From Phaeacidiphilus oryzae TH49 (GTDB lineage Bacteria > Actinomycetota > Actinomycetes > Streptomycetales > Streptomycetaceae), in the NCBI RefSeq assembly GCF_000744815.1, contig NZ_JQMQ01000004.1, forward strand, positions 744,001-808,000: DNA of 64,000 nucleotides, written 5' to 3'. Position numbers and translations under genes: made by a program. Below, one piece after another: positions 48,437 through 56,560 of this stretch (positions are counted from its first letter, which is position 1; each line of letters starts with the position of its first letter). Below the pieces are notes generated by a model, which worked only from the letters and a program-made list of their open reading frames with translations, was not told where the DNA came from and did not search any database.

Positions 48437-49579
48437 TCACGAGCCGAACGGCACCAGACCCTCCGGAGCAGTCGCCGACCCGGCCGGGTGCCGCCAGAGT
48501 CCCTCCTGGGCGAGCCGCGGCAGCACCCCCTCACCGAACCAGTACGCCTCCTCCAGATGCGGGTAGCCGGACAGGACGAACTCCTCGATGCCCAGGGCCG
48601 CGTACTCCTTGATCCGCTCGGCCACCTCCTGGTGGGAGCCGACCAGGGCCGTGCCCGCGCCGCCACGGACGAGCCCGATCCCCGCCCACAGGTTGGGGTG
48701 GATCTCCAGTGCGTCCCGCCGGCCCGCATGCAGTGCCAGCATGCGCCGCTGTCCCTCGGACTCGCTGCGCGCGAGTCCCTCCTGGACGGCCTTGACCGTC
48801 TGCGGATCGAACCCGGCGAGGAGTCGCCGTGCCTCGGCCCACGCCTCCTCGGCGGTGTCCCGGGTGATGACGTGCAGCCGGATCCCGAAGCGCAGGGTGC
48901 GCCCGGACGCGGCCGCCAGGCCCCTGATCCACGCGATCTTCTCCGCGACCTGGGCGGGCGGTTCGCCCCAGGTGAGATACACGTCGGCCTGCCGGGCCGC
49001 GACCTCGCCGGCGATCGGCGAGGAGCCGCCGAAGTACACCTCGGGCACGGGATCCGGCAGCCGGGCCAGCTTGGCGGCCTCGACCTGGAGGTGCTCACCG
49101 CGGAGATCGACGGTCTTGCCCTCCCACAACGCCCGCACGATCTCCAGGAACTCACCGGTGCGGCGGTAGCGGGCGTCCTTGTCGAGAAAGTCTCCGTAGC
49201 CGCGCTGCTCGTGGCTCTCGCCACCCGTCACCACGTTGAGCAGCAGCCGTCCGCCGCTCTGCCGCTGGAACGTGGAGGCCATCTGCGCGGCGAGCGTGGG
49301 CGACACGAAGCCGGGCCGGAAGGCCACCAGGAACTTCAGCCGCTCGGTGTGCCGGCTGACCATCGCGGTCGTCAGCCAGGCGTCCTCGCACCAGGAGCCG
49401 GTGGGGGTGAGCGCCCCCACGAAGCCCAGATCCTCGGCGGCCCTGGCGATCTGGCTCAGGTAGGCGACCGTGGGCGGCCGGTCCCGGCCCAGGGCCGTGG
49501 CAGGGGTGCCGTGGCCGCCGCCGACGACATGGCGGCTGTCGCCGTTGGTGGGCAGGAACCAGTGGAAGGTGAGGGGCAC
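48437..49579 (-). CDS. ssuD: FMNH2-dependent alkanesulfonate monooxygenase
   Basis: 380 aa, bacterial-luciferase-like barrel. Closely follows the SsuD pattern: FHWFLPTNGDSRHV at the start, GALTPTGSWCEDAWLTTA, RLKFLVAFRPGFVSPT, NVVTGGESHEQ, YFGGSSPIAGEVAA, YLTWGEPPAQV and GVGLVRGGAGTALVG-like IGLVRGGAGTALVGSH. It releases sulfite from alkanesulfonates using FMNH2 and O2. The reductase is provided by the ssuE gene upstream. Last gene of the sulfur operon, 30 nt after the SfnB-type gene. Confidence 0.9.
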   Translation of the reverse strand: MPLTFHWFLPTNGDSRHVVGGGHGTPATALGRDRPPTVAYLSQIARAAEDLGFVGALTPTGSWCEDAWLTTAMVSRHTERLKFLVAFRPGFVSPTLAAQMASTFQRQSGGRLLLNVVTGGESHEQRGYGDFLDKDARYRRTGEFLEIVRALWEGKTVDLRGEHLQVEAAKLARLPDPVPEVYFGGSSPIAGEVAARQADVYLTWGEPPAQVAEKIAWIRGLAAASGRTLRFGIRLHVITRDTAEEAWAEARRLLAGFDPQTVKAVQEGLARSESEGQRRMLALHAGRRDALEIHPNLWAGIGLVRGGAGTALVGSHQEVAERIKEYAALGIEEFVLSGYPHLEEAYWFGEGVLPRLAQEGLWRHPAGSATAPEGLVPFGS

Positions 49580-49609
49580 AGGGGTTCTCCGATCGCGAGG
49601 GCCGGGCCG

Positions 49610-50794
49610 TCACAGGAGGCCGTGACGGGGCGGCAGAGTGCCGTTGAGCACGTACCGGCCGATGTGCTGGATCTTCCAGCGGGTCGGGTCGTGGAGGGTG
49701 TGGGTGCGGGCGTCCCGCCAGTGCCGGTGGAGGTTCAGGGAAGCCAGCGCCGACCGGGTGCCGGAGACCTCGAACAGCGCGTCGGCGACGGACACGGCGG
49801 CCTCCGCCGCCCGCACCTTCGCCGCGGCCACCGCGATGGACGCCTCGGCGGCCGACTCGTCGGTGAGATGATCACGAGCCGCGTCGACCGCCCGCGCGGC
49901 CTCGCGCAGCAGCGCCACCGCGGAGCGCTCCCGCAGGGCGAGGTCGCCGAATCGCTGGATCAGCAGCGGGTCCTCGGCGGCGGTGTCGAACCCGCTCTCG
50001 AACCAGGGCCGGCTCCTGGTCCGCACGAAGTCCGCCGCCTCCGCCAGGGCGCCCCCGGCGATGCCCGCGTCGATGGCCGCGTGCAGCAACTGCGCCACCG
50101 CGCCGTGGAGTTGAGGCCCTTGGAAGGTCAGATGGTGGGGCAGGACCCGGTCGGCGGGGACGGCGACGCCGTCCAGGCGCACGGTGCCGCTCGCGGTCGT
50201 CCGCTGGCCCATTCCGTCCCAGTCGTCGGTCACCGTGAGACCGCCGGCGTCCCGGGGGACGAAGGCGACATGGGGGCGGTCCTCCTCGGCCAGGGCGAGG
50301 ACGGGGACCCAGTGGGCGAACAGCGCGCCGGTGGAGTAGTGCTTGACGCCGGTGAGGAGATAGGAGCCGTCGGGCTGGGGGGTGAGGCGGGTGCGGATGT
50401 CCTGCACGTGCCGGGTGCCGGCCTCGGACTGGGCGTTGCCGAAGCGGCGCCCGGCGAGCAGCTCGGCGAAGAAGAACCTCTGCTGCTCCTCGTCCCCCTG
50501 CCGGCGGATGACGTTGGCGTACACGAAGTGGCTCTGCGGGATCTGCGCGAGGCTGCTGTCGGCCGATCCGAGCAGCCGGAAGATCTCCGCGAGCGTCAGC
50601 GCGCTGACGTCGGCGCCGCCGTGTCGGGCGGGGACGGTCACCCCGAGGAGGCCGGATGCCGACAGCCGGTCCAGCTCGGCGGTGGGGAGTCTGCGTGCCG
50701 CATCCCGTTCGGCGGCCCCCTTGCGGAACTCGTCGGCGAGGGCAGCGGCGATGGCGAGGGCTTCGGCGTCGTCGGTGACGACGTGGGCGGGCAT
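49610..50794 (-). CDS. SfnB-type acyl-CoA dehydrogenase-like flavoprotein
   Basis: 394 aa. Acyl-CoA-dehydrogenase fold with ASGLLGVTVPARHGGADVSALTLAEIFRLLG, FFFAELLAGRRFGNAQSE, the flavin-site strand GVKHYSTGALFAHW and the C-terminal signature HRHWRDARTHTLHDPTRWK, which is characteristic of SfnB/DszC-type monooxygenases rather than true dehydrogenases. Implied in organosulfur use. Its first 52 codons are overlapped in another frame by the ssuE reading frame. ATG 50794; no close ribosome site is obvious, consistent with coupling. Confidence 0.87.
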   Translation of the reverse strand: MPAHVVTDDAEALAIAAALADEFRKGAAERDAARRLPTAELDRLSASGLLGVTVPARHGGADVSALTLAEIFRLLGSADSSLAQIPQSHFVYANVIRRQGDEEQQRFFFAELLAGRRFGNAQSEAGTRHVQDIRTRLTPQPDGSYLLTGVKHYSTGALFAHWVPVLALAEEDRPHVAFVPRDAGGLTVTDDWDGMGQRTTASGTVRLDGVAVPADRVLPHHLTFQGPQLHGAVAQLLHAAIDAGIAGGALAEAADFVRTRSRPWFESGFDTAAEDPLLIQRFGDLALRERSAVALLREAARAVDAARDHLTDESAAEASIAVAAAKVRAAEAAVSVADALFEVSGTRSALASLNLHRHWRDARTHTLHDPTRWKIQHIGRYVLNGTLPPRHGLL

Positions 50795-51354
50795 CGGGGG
50801 CAGCCCGCCGCGGCCAGGACGGGCCGATGTCCGAGCGCGGCCGAGAACCGGCCGAGGATCGGACGCAGCGCCTCGGCGACGGCCGGTGCGAGGACGAGCG
50901 TGCCGTCCTCGCCCACCGAGATGTCCTTGTCGAGGGTGAACCAGCCCTGCACGATGTGGGCGGCGCCCATCGAGGACAGGACCGGGCGGAGCGCGTAGTC
51001 GATGGCCAGCACGTGGGCGACCGAGCCGCCGGTGGCGAGCGGCAGGACGGTCTTGCCGGCGAGCGCGTACTGCGGGAGCAGGTCGAGCAGCGCCTTGAGG
51101 ACGCCGGAGTACGAGGCCTTGTAGACGGGGGTGGCGACGAGGAGGCCGTCGGCGCGGGCGAACAGTTCGCCGGCCTCCACGATCGCGGGGTGCCGCGGGT
51201 CCGCGCCCACCAGTGCCTCGGCGGGGATGGTGCGGACGTCGAGGGGGATGACCTCGTGTCCCTGGTCGGTCAGCTGCCGGTCCAGATGGCGCAGGAGGCG
51301 GCCGGTGCGGGAGGCGGCGGAGGGGCTGCCGGAGACGGAGAGGACGGTGGCCAT
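50638..51354 (-). CDS. ssuE: NAD(P)H-dependent FMN reductase, over-extended frame
   Basis: 238 aa as read. The first about 180 residues match SsuE/MsuE: VLSVSGSPSAASRTGRLLRHL (FMN loop), GLLVATPVYKASYSGVLKALLDLLPQ and VLPLATGGSVAHVLAIDYALRPVLSSM. It supplies FMNH2 to the sulfonate and sulfone monooxygenases. From about residue 185 the frame runs on for about 50 Cys/Pro/Ser-rich residues inside the SfnB-type gene; these are not SsuE-like, so the natural stop was probably lost. AGAAGGAG precedes the ATG. Confidence 0.8.
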   Translation of the reverse strand: MATVLSVSGSPSAASRTGRLLRHLDRQLTDQGHEVIPLDVRTIPAEALVGADPRHPAIVEAGELFARADGLLVATPVYKASYSGVLKALLDLLPQYALAGKTVLPLATGGSVAHVLAIDYALRPVLSSMGAAHIVQGWFTLDKDISVGEDGTLVLAPAVAEALRPILGRFSAALGHRPVLAAAGCPRCPPTSSPTTPKPSPSPLPSPTSSARGPPNGMRHADSPPPSWTGCRHPASSG

Positions 51355-51415
51355 GAGGCTGACTCCTTCTGGGAGCCCGGGCACCCGCGCGAGACGGGCG
51401 CCCGGAAGGGAACGG

Positions 51416-52633
51416 TCAGGAGTACCAGGTGGGTTCGGGCAGCTCGCCCTCCAGGACCCAGCGACCGACCTCGCGGCGCTTGTAGGCGACGGGGTCGTGG
51501 AGGGTGTGGGTCCGCACGTTGCGCCAGAAGCGGTCCAGGCCCTCGGCGGTGGCGGTGGAGCGGGCACCGGTGACCTCGAAGATCCGGTTGCCGATCTCCA
51601 GGGCGACGTCGGTGGCGCGGGCCTTGATCGCGGCGACCCGGACCTCGAACGCGCCGCGGGCCTCGGGGGTGACGGCGTCCGGGTCGTCGTGCAGCCGCTG
51701 CCCCTCGGCGGCGACCGCGTCCGCGAGGGCCTCCGCCGCCCACAGCTTGGCGGTCAGGTCTCCGTAGACGTCGATGACATACGGCTCGTCGGTCGCGCGG
51801 TCGTACCCGCCGTGCAGCCAGGAGCGGGACTTGGTGCGGGTGTAGGTGGCTGCGGTCTCCAGGGCGCCGGCCGCGATGCCCAGGTAGAAGTTGACGAACA
51901 CGAGCTGGATGGTGGGGACGTTGAGGGTGTTGTAGACGCGGGGCTGGAACTTCCCGTCGACGTATCCGGCCGCCGAGGACCACGGGGTGCGGACGCCGTC
52001 GAGGGTGACGCCGCCGCTCTCGGTGAGCCGCTGGCCGATGTTGTCCCAGTCGTCGTGGAAGGTCAGGCCCGCGCTGTCGGACGGGACGATCGCGAAGACG
52101 TGCTGGTCGGTGCCTGCGAAGACGCCCTCGAGCACGGTGACGTCGGAGACCTTGCTGCCGGTGGAGAAGGTCTTGCGGCCGGTGAAGACCAGGTCCTCGC
52201 CGTCCTCGGTGACGACTACGTCCTGGTCGCGCGGGTTGACGGCGCCGCCGAAGAACCACTGGTTGCGGGCGGCCTCGGCCTCGACGTGCTCCCACTGCTC
52301 GCGGGTGCCGAAGAGCCGGGCGGCCCAGTTCCACAGGTAGTGGTAGCCGAGGAGCTGGCCGATGGAGCCGTCGGCCTTGGCGACCTCGCGTACCACCCGG
52401 TAGGCCGTGGTCCAGTCCTGACCGGCGCCGCCGTGCTCCACCGGTCCCAGCAGGGTGACCAGGCCGGAGTCCTTGAGGAGCTGGATCTCCGCGTGGGGAG
52501 TGGCGCCGGCCCGGTCGCGAGCGGCGGCGTCGGTCGCGAGGACGGCGGAGACCTCGGCGGCGCGGGCGATCCACTCCTCGGCGGTCGCGGGGGCGGGGCG
52601 GGTGTGCCAGTCGGTGGGCGTGGCGGTGCTCAT
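51416..52633 (-). CDS. DszC-like acyl-CoA dehydrogenase-fold monooxygenase
   Basis: 405 aa. Similar fold and ending (RFWRNVRTHTLHDPVAYKRREVGRWVLEG) to DszC/SfnB-type flavin-dependent monooxygenases. Other landmarks: LLGYHYLWNWAARLFGT, FTGRKTFSTGSKVSDVTVLEG and DNIGQRLTESGGVTLDGVRTPW. Likely oxidises sulfur compounds (sulfide, sulfoxide, sulfone or sulfinate) using reduced flavin from SsuE. ATG 52633 has AAGAGGT upstream. Diverged from the SfnB-type gene, so not a recent duplicate. Confidence 0.85.
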   Translation of the reverse strand: MSTATPTDWHTRPAPATAEEWIARAAEVSAVLATDAAARDRAGATPHAEIQLLKDSGLVTLLGPVEHGGAGQDWTTAYRVVREVAKADGSIGQLLGYHYLWNWAARLFGTREQWEHVEAEAARNQWFFGGAVNPRDQDVVVTEDGEDLVFTGRKTFSTGSKVSDVTVLEGVFAGTDQHVFAIVPSDSAGLTFHDDWDNIGQRLTESGGVTLDGVRTPWSSAAGYVDGKFQPRVYNTLNVPTIQLVFVNFYLGIAAGALETAATYTRTKSRSWLHGGYDRATDEPYVIDVYGDLTAKLWAAEALADAVAAEGQRLHDDPDAVTPEARGAFEVRVAAIKARATDVALEIGNRIFEVTGARSTATAEGLDRFWRNVRTHTLHDPVAYKRREVGRWVLEGELPEPTWYS

Positions 52634-52682
52634 GGCGATACCTCTTTCGCGGGGCGGGGCGGTGTGGCGGGTTGCGGCGGGA

Positions 52683-52735
52683 TGCAGTGCGGCGCTGTGC
52701 AGTGCGGTGCAGTGCAGTGCAGTGCTGTGCTGTGC
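52683..52735. repeat. GTGCA/GTGCT short tandem repeats between sulfur genes
   Basis: Between the sfnG stop (52737) and the next gene start the DNA is a run of about ten GTGCA, GTGCG and GTGCT units. It fills half of the 103-nt gap and starts right at the sfnG stop. It is unlike the surrounding sequence and looks like recent slippage. No hairpin terminator is visible, so read-through into the downstream genes is expected. Confidence 0.7.
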
Positions 52736-52736
52736 G

Positions 52737-53852
52737 TCAGGCGAGGGCGGACTCGGCGTGCTGCTCCGGGAGCCCGGCCTCCAGCTCGCGCACGAGAGGG
52801 AGTACACGCTTGCCGAAGTACTCGACCTCCTCGTGGTACTGGAGGAACCCGAGCAGGAGGAGGTCCACGCCGAGCCGCTTGTAGGCGACGATGCGTTCCG
52901 CGATCTGCTCGGGGGTGCCGATCAGCCCGGTGCGGAAGCCGTCGTTGTACTGCACCAGGTCCTCGAATCCGGAGTCCTGCCACATCCCCTTGCCGTCGGA
53001 GGTGGAACGGCCGGCCTGTTTCACGGCGGCGCCGAAGCCCTCGACGGCCGCCGTGTCGGCCTTGGCGACGATCTCGCGGAGGGTCTCGCGGGCCTCGGCC
53101 TCGGTGTCGCGGGCGATGAGGAAGCCGTTGAGGCCGAACTTCGGCGGCGTACGGCCGACCTCGTGGGCGGACCTGCGGACGTCGTCGATCTGCTCGGCCA
53201 CCCCGGCGTAGTCCTTGCCGTTGGAGAAGTACCAGTCGGAGACGCGGCCGGCCATGGCGCGGGCGGCCGTGGAGTTGCCGCCCTGGAAGATCTCCGGGTG
53301 CGGCCGCCCGGGGCTGCTGAGCGGCTTGGGCTTGAGGGAGAAGTCACGCAACCGGTAGAAGTCGCCGGCGAGTTCGGTGTGGTCCTCGGTCCAGATCCGG
53401 CGCAGGGCACGGATGAACTCCTCGGAGCGGCGGTAGCGTTCGTCGTGCTCCAGCCAGGGTTCGCCGAGGGCGGTGAACTCGGCCTTGAACCAGCCGGAGA
53501 CCACGTTCACCGCGAAGCGGCCGTTCGACAGGTGGTCGGCGGTGGCGCCGAGCTTGGCGAGGACCCCGGGGTGCCACAGGCCCGGGTGGACGGCGGCGAT
53601 GACCTTCAGGCGCTCGGTGGCGAGCAGCAGAGCGAGGCTGAAGCTGGTCGACTCATGCCGGAACTCGGCGCCGTAGCTGGCCATGTAGCGCACTTGGCTG
53701 AGCGCGTACTCGAAGCCGTTGTTCTCGGCGAGTACGGCGAGCTCGCGGTTGTACTCGTACCCCCAGTCGGTGCGTTGTTCGATCGTGCTGGTGACGAGTC
53801 CACCACTGACGTTCGGAACCCAGTAGGCGAATTTCACGGGCGCTGCGGACAT
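52737..53852 (-). CDS. sfnG: Dimethylsulfone monooxygenase
   Basis: 371 aa. Very close to SfnG: VKFAYWVPNVSGGLVTSTI, RTDWGYEYNRELAVLAENNG, ALSQVRYMASYGAEFRHEST, KVIAAVHPGLWHPGVLAKLG and RFAVNVVSGWFKAEFTALGE. It is an FMNH2-dependent luciferase-fold enzyme that converts dimethyl sulfone to methanesulfinate and formaldehyde, letting the cell use it as a sulfur source. AGGAG lies 7 nt before the ATG. First enzyme gene of the operon, downstream of a cysteine leader peptide. Confidence 0.93.
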   Translation of the reverse strand: MSAAPVKFAYWVPNVSGGLVTSTIEQRTDWGYEYNRELAVLAENNGFEYALSQVRYMASYGAEFRHESTSFSLALLLATERLKVIAAVHPGLWHPGVLAKLGATADHLSNGRFAVNVVSGWFKAEFTALGEPWLEHDERYRRSEEFIRALRRIWTEDHTELAGDFYRLRDFSLKPKPLSSPGRPHPEIFQGGNSTAARAMAGRVSDWYFSNGKDYAGVAEQIDDVRRSAHEVGRTPPKFGLNGFLIARDTEAEARETLREIVAKADTAAVEGFGAAVKQAGRSTSDGKGMWQDSGFEDLVQYNDGFRTGLIGTPEQIAERIVAYKRLGVDLLLLGFLQYHEEVEYFGKRVLPLVRELEAGLPEQHAESALA

Positions 53853-54020
53853 CGCGGAACTCCTGGTGCGGAATTGTTTTCTGGCACGCCGAGATCGACG
53901 GCCGTGCAGGCGGGAATGAATGAGCCGTGAACGGGCGCGGCAGCGCTGCGAAAGGCGCGCCGAAGGCCGCGCGGGCAGGCCTGGTTCAGGCGGTGAAGGG
54001 CGTGGTCTGCGGCCGAGTGG

Positions 54021-54104
54021 TCAGGCCGCGGCGCAACAGGAGGCGCTGGAGACACGTGCGAGGTCGACATGGCGTCGCCGCGTGAGGTCCAGTCGCTGCT
54101 TCAT
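54021..54104 (-). CDS. Cysteine leader peptide (27 aa), probable attenuator of the sulfur operon
   Basis: Starts MKQRLDLTRRRHVDL, with a middle ARVSS, and ends ASCCAAA with two adjacent Cys codons. This fits a peptide class seen before sulfur-metabolism genes in actinomycetes, with a basic Arg-Arg-His core and cysteines near the end. A TTGACA -35 (minus strand, 54141-54136), 18-bp spacer and GACCAT -10 would put the first transcript base at or next to the ATG, and no ribosome site is present; leaderless translation is likely. Ribosome stalling at Cys-Cys when Cys-tRNA is scarce would expose or hide a hairpin before sfnG, 168 nt further on. Function is inferred. Confidence 0.8.
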   Translation of the reverse strand: MKQRLDLTRRRHVDLARVSSASCCAAA

Positions 54105-54240
54105 GCCGTTGATGGTCGCAGCAGCCGTCTCGTACTGTCAAGGAAAACCCGACCGTTCCCGTATCGCAGACCATTGAATTTCACGAAGGTGTGACAGGGA
54201 AAGCCTTGAACGCCCTTGGGATCCGACGCATTCTTCCGGC

Positions 54241-55206
54241 ATGCGTACGGAGCAGCTGGAATACATCACGGCCGTCACCCGACTCGGCTCGTTGCGCCGG
54301 GCGGCCGACGAACTACGCCTGTCGCAGCCCGCGCTGAGCGAGACGGTGCGGAACCTGGAGCGGGAACTGGGCGTCGACCTCCTGGAGCGCAGGCGCACCG
54401 GGGCGACGATGAGCACGGCGGGGCAGGAGCTGATGCCGCACATCGTCAGCGTGCTCGAGGCGGTGGACCGGCTGCGGATGGCGGCGGGGGAGCAGCACCG
54501 CCTGAGCCGGATGGTGCGCGTCGGCACGGTCAACGCCGCGACCGTCCCGCTGCTCATCCCCGTACTGCGGGAGTTCCGGGCAGCGCACCCGCTCACCCAG
54601 GTCGAAGTGGTCGGCGCGCGGCAGACGGAGATCCAGCGCGGTCTCGCCGAGGGCGGCTTCGACCTGGGCCTGGTCAACCACCTCGACGGCGACGACCTGC
54701 CCGCCGGCTTCGAGTCCACCGAACTCCTGCGCGGTCGGCCGGTGGTGTGCGTACGGCCGGACAGCCCGCTGGCGGCCCTCGACGAGGTGGCCGTCGACGA
54801 CCTCCTCGCCGAACCGCTGATCGCGATGCGCACCGGCTATGTGATGCATCGCTATGTGCATCGGCTGCTGGTGGGCCGCACTCCGGCGTTCTCGTACTCG
54901 ACGGACGGCGCGGAGATGGGCAAGTTGATGGTCGCGGAAGGGCTCGGTGCGACGGTGCTCCCCGACTTCAGCGTGCTCGGCGACCCACTCGAACGCAGCG
55001 GCCGGATCGTCTGCCGCCCCTTGGCCGACGACTCCGCCCGGGTGCTGCTGATGCTGCAGCGCCGGCGCGCGGAGGCCGTGTCACAGGCGGCCGGCGAACT
55101 CCACGAGACGTTCGTGCGTCGAGCGCGGGAGCTCAGGGACGGCCGAGACGAAGGTGCCACTGGTCGTCTCCGGTACTCCAGTCCTGAGGAAGAGGACCCG
55201 GGCTGA
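54241..55206 (+). CDS. LysR family regulator, probable control of sulfur operon
   Basis: 321 aa. HTH at residues 5-60 (LEYITAVTRLGSLRRAADELRLSQPALSETVRNLE) and a two-lobed effector domain. Divergent from the sfnG operon leader with 136 nt between starts. CysB/Cbl-type regulators of sulfur use are also LysR proteins, but the sequence does not show this one senses a sulfur compound. The last about 25 residues are Arg/Glu-rich. The start codon has no strong ribosome site. Confidence 0.88.
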   Translation: MRTEQLEYITAVTRLGSLRRAADELRLSQPALSETVRNLERELGVDLLERRRTGATMSTAGQELMPHIVSVLEAVDRLRMAAGEQHRLSRMVRVGTVNAATVPLLIPVLREFRAAHPLTQVEVVGARQTEIQRGLAEGGFDLGLVNHLDGDDLPAGFESTELLRGRPVVCVRPDSPLAALDEVAVDDLLAEPLIAMRTGYVMHRYVHRLLVGRTPAFSYSTDGAEMGKLMVAEGLGATVLPDFSVLGDPLERSGRIVCRPLADDSARVLLMLQRRRAEAVSQAAGELHETFVRRARELRDGRDEGATGRLRYSSPEEEDPG

Positions 55207-55405
55207 CCGGCGCGCCGGGACGCGCCGAACTGCGGCGGGCCCGCCCGGATGCCGTGGAGGAGGTCGGCCCGATCCCGTGCCGGTACAGAATTTTACCCGG
55301 AAGCGTACGACGCGGGGCTTGTCCCGCCGGGTGGGGGAGTGGTTGGGTCGTGCCGCCAGTCGATCCGTATCGACGCTGCCGGGACCGGCGGACAACGGAG
55401 GGGCG

Positions 55406-56470
55406 GTGTACGTGTTCACCAGTAGGGATGTCGCCCGGCTCGCGGGCGTCTCGCAGAGCACTGTCTCGTATGTGCTGTCCGGAAAGCGCACCATCTCTCC
55501 GCGCACCCGCGAGCGCGTGCAGGCCGCCATCGAGCAGTTGACCTACCAGCCCAACGCGGGTGCACGGGCGTTGGCGAGCCGGCGGACCCGGGTGATCGCC
55601 ATCGTGGTCGCCTTCGGCGGCACCGCGGACGGGGCGGGCCTGCTGCCCTTCCTGGAGACCATCACCCAGTGCGCCCGGGAGCGCGACCACGATGTGCTGC
55701 TGGTCGCCGCCCAGGAGGGCGCGGACGCGCTGACCCGCCTGGACGGGCGCTCGCAGTGCGATGCCGTGGTGCTGATGGAGATCGAGGCCGAGGACGAGCG
55801 GATCGCCGCGATCAGCGGGCTGCGCATCCCGGTGATCCTGATCGGCGTTCCGAATGCCAGCGATCGACTGCACTGCGTGGACGTGGACTTCGAGGAGGCA
55901 GGCCGGCTCGCGGTGCGCGAGGTGGCGGAGACCGGGCGGCGGCGGGTCGCCGTGATCGGCTACCCGCCGGAGGCGGTGCGACGCGACCTCAACTACGTGG
56001 CCCGGTTCCAGCGCGGGGTGGACCAGGCCGTCGCCGAGGCCCGCCTGGACTGCGAGCTGATCGCGCCGGTCCCGGCCACCCGGGCGGGCGCCAGGGACGC
56101 GGTGGCCCGGGTGGTCTCCGCCGGGGAACGGGCGCTTCGGGAGACCGGCCTGATCGTCCCGAACACCGCGGCCATCCAGGAGGTGCTGCGGGGTCTGCGC
56201 GCGCACGGGCTCGCGCCCGGCCGGGACGTCCCGGTGGTGGGGGTGTGCACGGACGCCGCCGCGGAGGCCATGGAACCCGCGGTCAGCAATGTCTCGCTGG
56301 AGCCGCGGGACGTCTCCCGCCGGGCGATGCGCACCCTGTTCGCGCTACTGGAGAACGAGCAGGGCACGCATGCCGGGGATCGTCCACGCGCCCGGGTGCA
56401 GCTCGTCACCCCCCGGCTGACCCGACGGGAGACCACCGCGGAGGCGCTGGACGCCCCGGCGGTCCAATGA
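55406..56470 (+). CDS. LacI family regulator
   Basis: 354 aa from GTG, with GGAGG just upstream. N-terminal LacI helix-turn-helix and hinge (SRDVARLAGVSQSTVSYVLSGKRTISPRTRERV, then YQPNAGARALAS), followed by a sugar-binding domain (VLLVAAQEG, VVLMEIEAEDERI, VPNTAAIQEVLRGL). The invariant hinge leucine of LacI (usually ALAxxLR) is changed to ALASRR. It precedes the ABC sugar operon by 90 nt and should repress it. A 200-nt gap before it holds no gene. Confidence 0.92.
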   Translation: MYVFTSRDVARLAGVSQSTVSYVLSGKRTISPRTRERVQAAIEQLTYQPNAGARALASRRTRVIAIVVAFGGTADGAGLLPFLETITQCARERDHDVLLVAAQEGADALTRLDGRSQCDAVVLMEIEAEDERIAAISGLRIPVILIGVPNASDRLHCVDVDFEEAGRLAVREVAETGRRRVAVIGYPPEAVRRDLNYVARFQRGVDQAVAEARLDCELIAPVPATRAGARDAVARVVSAGERALRETGLIVPNTAAIQEVLRGLRAHGLAPGRDVPVVGVCTDAAAEAMEPAVSNVSLEPRDVSRRAMRTLFALLENEQGTHAGDRPRARVQLVTPRLTRRETTAEALDAPAVQ

Positions 56471-56560
56471 CCTGACGAGCCGGCACCCCGCTGACCTGAG
56501 GCCCCGCTGACCCGACGACCCGATGCCCGGACGACCCAACGACCAAGCGGAGGAAGCGAT

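Noticed and set aside
52683-52735. Possible CRISPR or phage repeat array
   Set aside because: Units are 5 nt with no spacers and no Cas genes nearby.
51131-53119. 662-codon plus frame across the sulfur operon
   Set aside because: Antisense to three well-supported genes and contains repeat-derived Cys/Ser strings only.
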